5,237 nucleotides of DNA from Methanotrichaceae archaeon (GTDB lineage: Archaea; Halobacteriota; Methanosarcinia; Methanotrichales; Methanotrichaceae): positions 13,250-18,486 of the forward strand of contig DUKF01000146.1 in NCBI GenBank assembly GCA_013329455.1, in the 5' to 3' direction. The notes under the pieces were generated by a model. That model was not told the origin of the DNA. It worked only from the letters and a program-made list of their open reading frames with translations, and made no database searches. A program made the translations under genes and the position numbers. Below are positions 5,159 through 5,237 of the stretch, piece by piece (positions within the stretch are counted from its first letter, which is position 1; the number at the start of each line of letters is the position of its first letter).

Positions 5159-5237
5159 TTACCTCGCAAGATCCTCCGGGAGGTCCCCGGTCAGGATCTC
5201 TATCTTCTGCTCAGCCCCGTCCAGAAGGGCGTTGCAC
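5159..5237 (-). CDS. xseB: Exonuclease VII small subunit, C-terminal end (partial)
   Basis: Only the last 25 codons and a TAA stop (5161-5159) lie in the window; the gene continues beyond the right edge. The visible peptide starts CNALLDGAEQKIEILTGD and ends LPEDLAR. The first part matches the C-terminal helix typical of XseB, where a Cys, a few residues, then LDEAEQKVE precede a short tail. XseB with XseA forms exonuclease VII, which degrades single-stranded DNA; some methanogens carry both. It is on the same strand as the winged-helix and SGNH genes, 84 bases upstream of the former, so it may head their operon or end a separate one. Because only a short helix is seen, the identification is moderate. 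Confidence 0.5.
   Translation of the reverse strand, partial: CNALLDGAEQKIEILTGDLPEDLAR

Noticed and set aside
1..5237. tRNA, rRNA, CRISPR array, transposase or insertion-sequence ends.
   Set aside because: No tRNA-like cloverleaf, regularly spaced repeats or transposase motifs were seen; the only repeats are the short local ones listed.

Overview
The window looks like chromosomal DNA from a G+C-rich archaeon, most likely a methanogen of the Methanosarcinales/Methanotrichales type. This is inference from four things: a GGTGATC-type ribosome binding site, a TATA box placed for leaderless transcription of arsC, frequent AGG arginine codons in the flanking genes, and a protein that resembles the archaeal DUF5788 family. 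No sequence search could be run, so the lineage is tentative.

Layout, left to right: an RDD-family membrane protein (+, 47-550) converges on an ArsC-type arsenate reductase (-, 572-988) across a short shared hairpin. Next is a gene-poor stretch (989-1301) holding the arsC promoter, a decayed fragment of a second arsC-like gene and T-rich terminator-like sequence. A compact two-gene operon follows on the minus strand: a SAMHD1/YwfO-like HD-domain dNTP triphosphohydrolase (1847-3154) and a YwgA-like protein with a Panacea/DUF4065-like look (1302-1850), overlapping by ATGA. Upstream of the operon (3155-3484) lies a frameshifted remnant that looks like the N-terminus of a large helicase-type gene. 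After it come a charged, helical DUF5788-like protein (+, 3485-4054), a convergent pair on the minus strand (winged-helix protein and SGNH hydrolase, also overlapping by ATGA), and at the right edge the C-terminal end of a probable exonuclease VII small subunit.

The HD-YwgA pair is the most interesting part. It is visibly more AT-rich than both flanks (hand counts of two 60-base samples: 43% G+C at 2641-2700 inside the HD gene, 62% at 3721-3780 in the DUF5788-like gene). It has gene debris on both sides, and it pairs a predicted dNTP-hydrolysing enzyme with a small protein of a class used as antitoxin or regulatory domains. This suggests a horizontally acquired nucleotide-depletion module, possibly for defence or dNTP-pool control. 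The enzyme keeps the catalytic residues of SAMHD1 and also those that bind the activating guanine nucleotide. The remaining genes look like ordinary archaeal genes of the host backbone.
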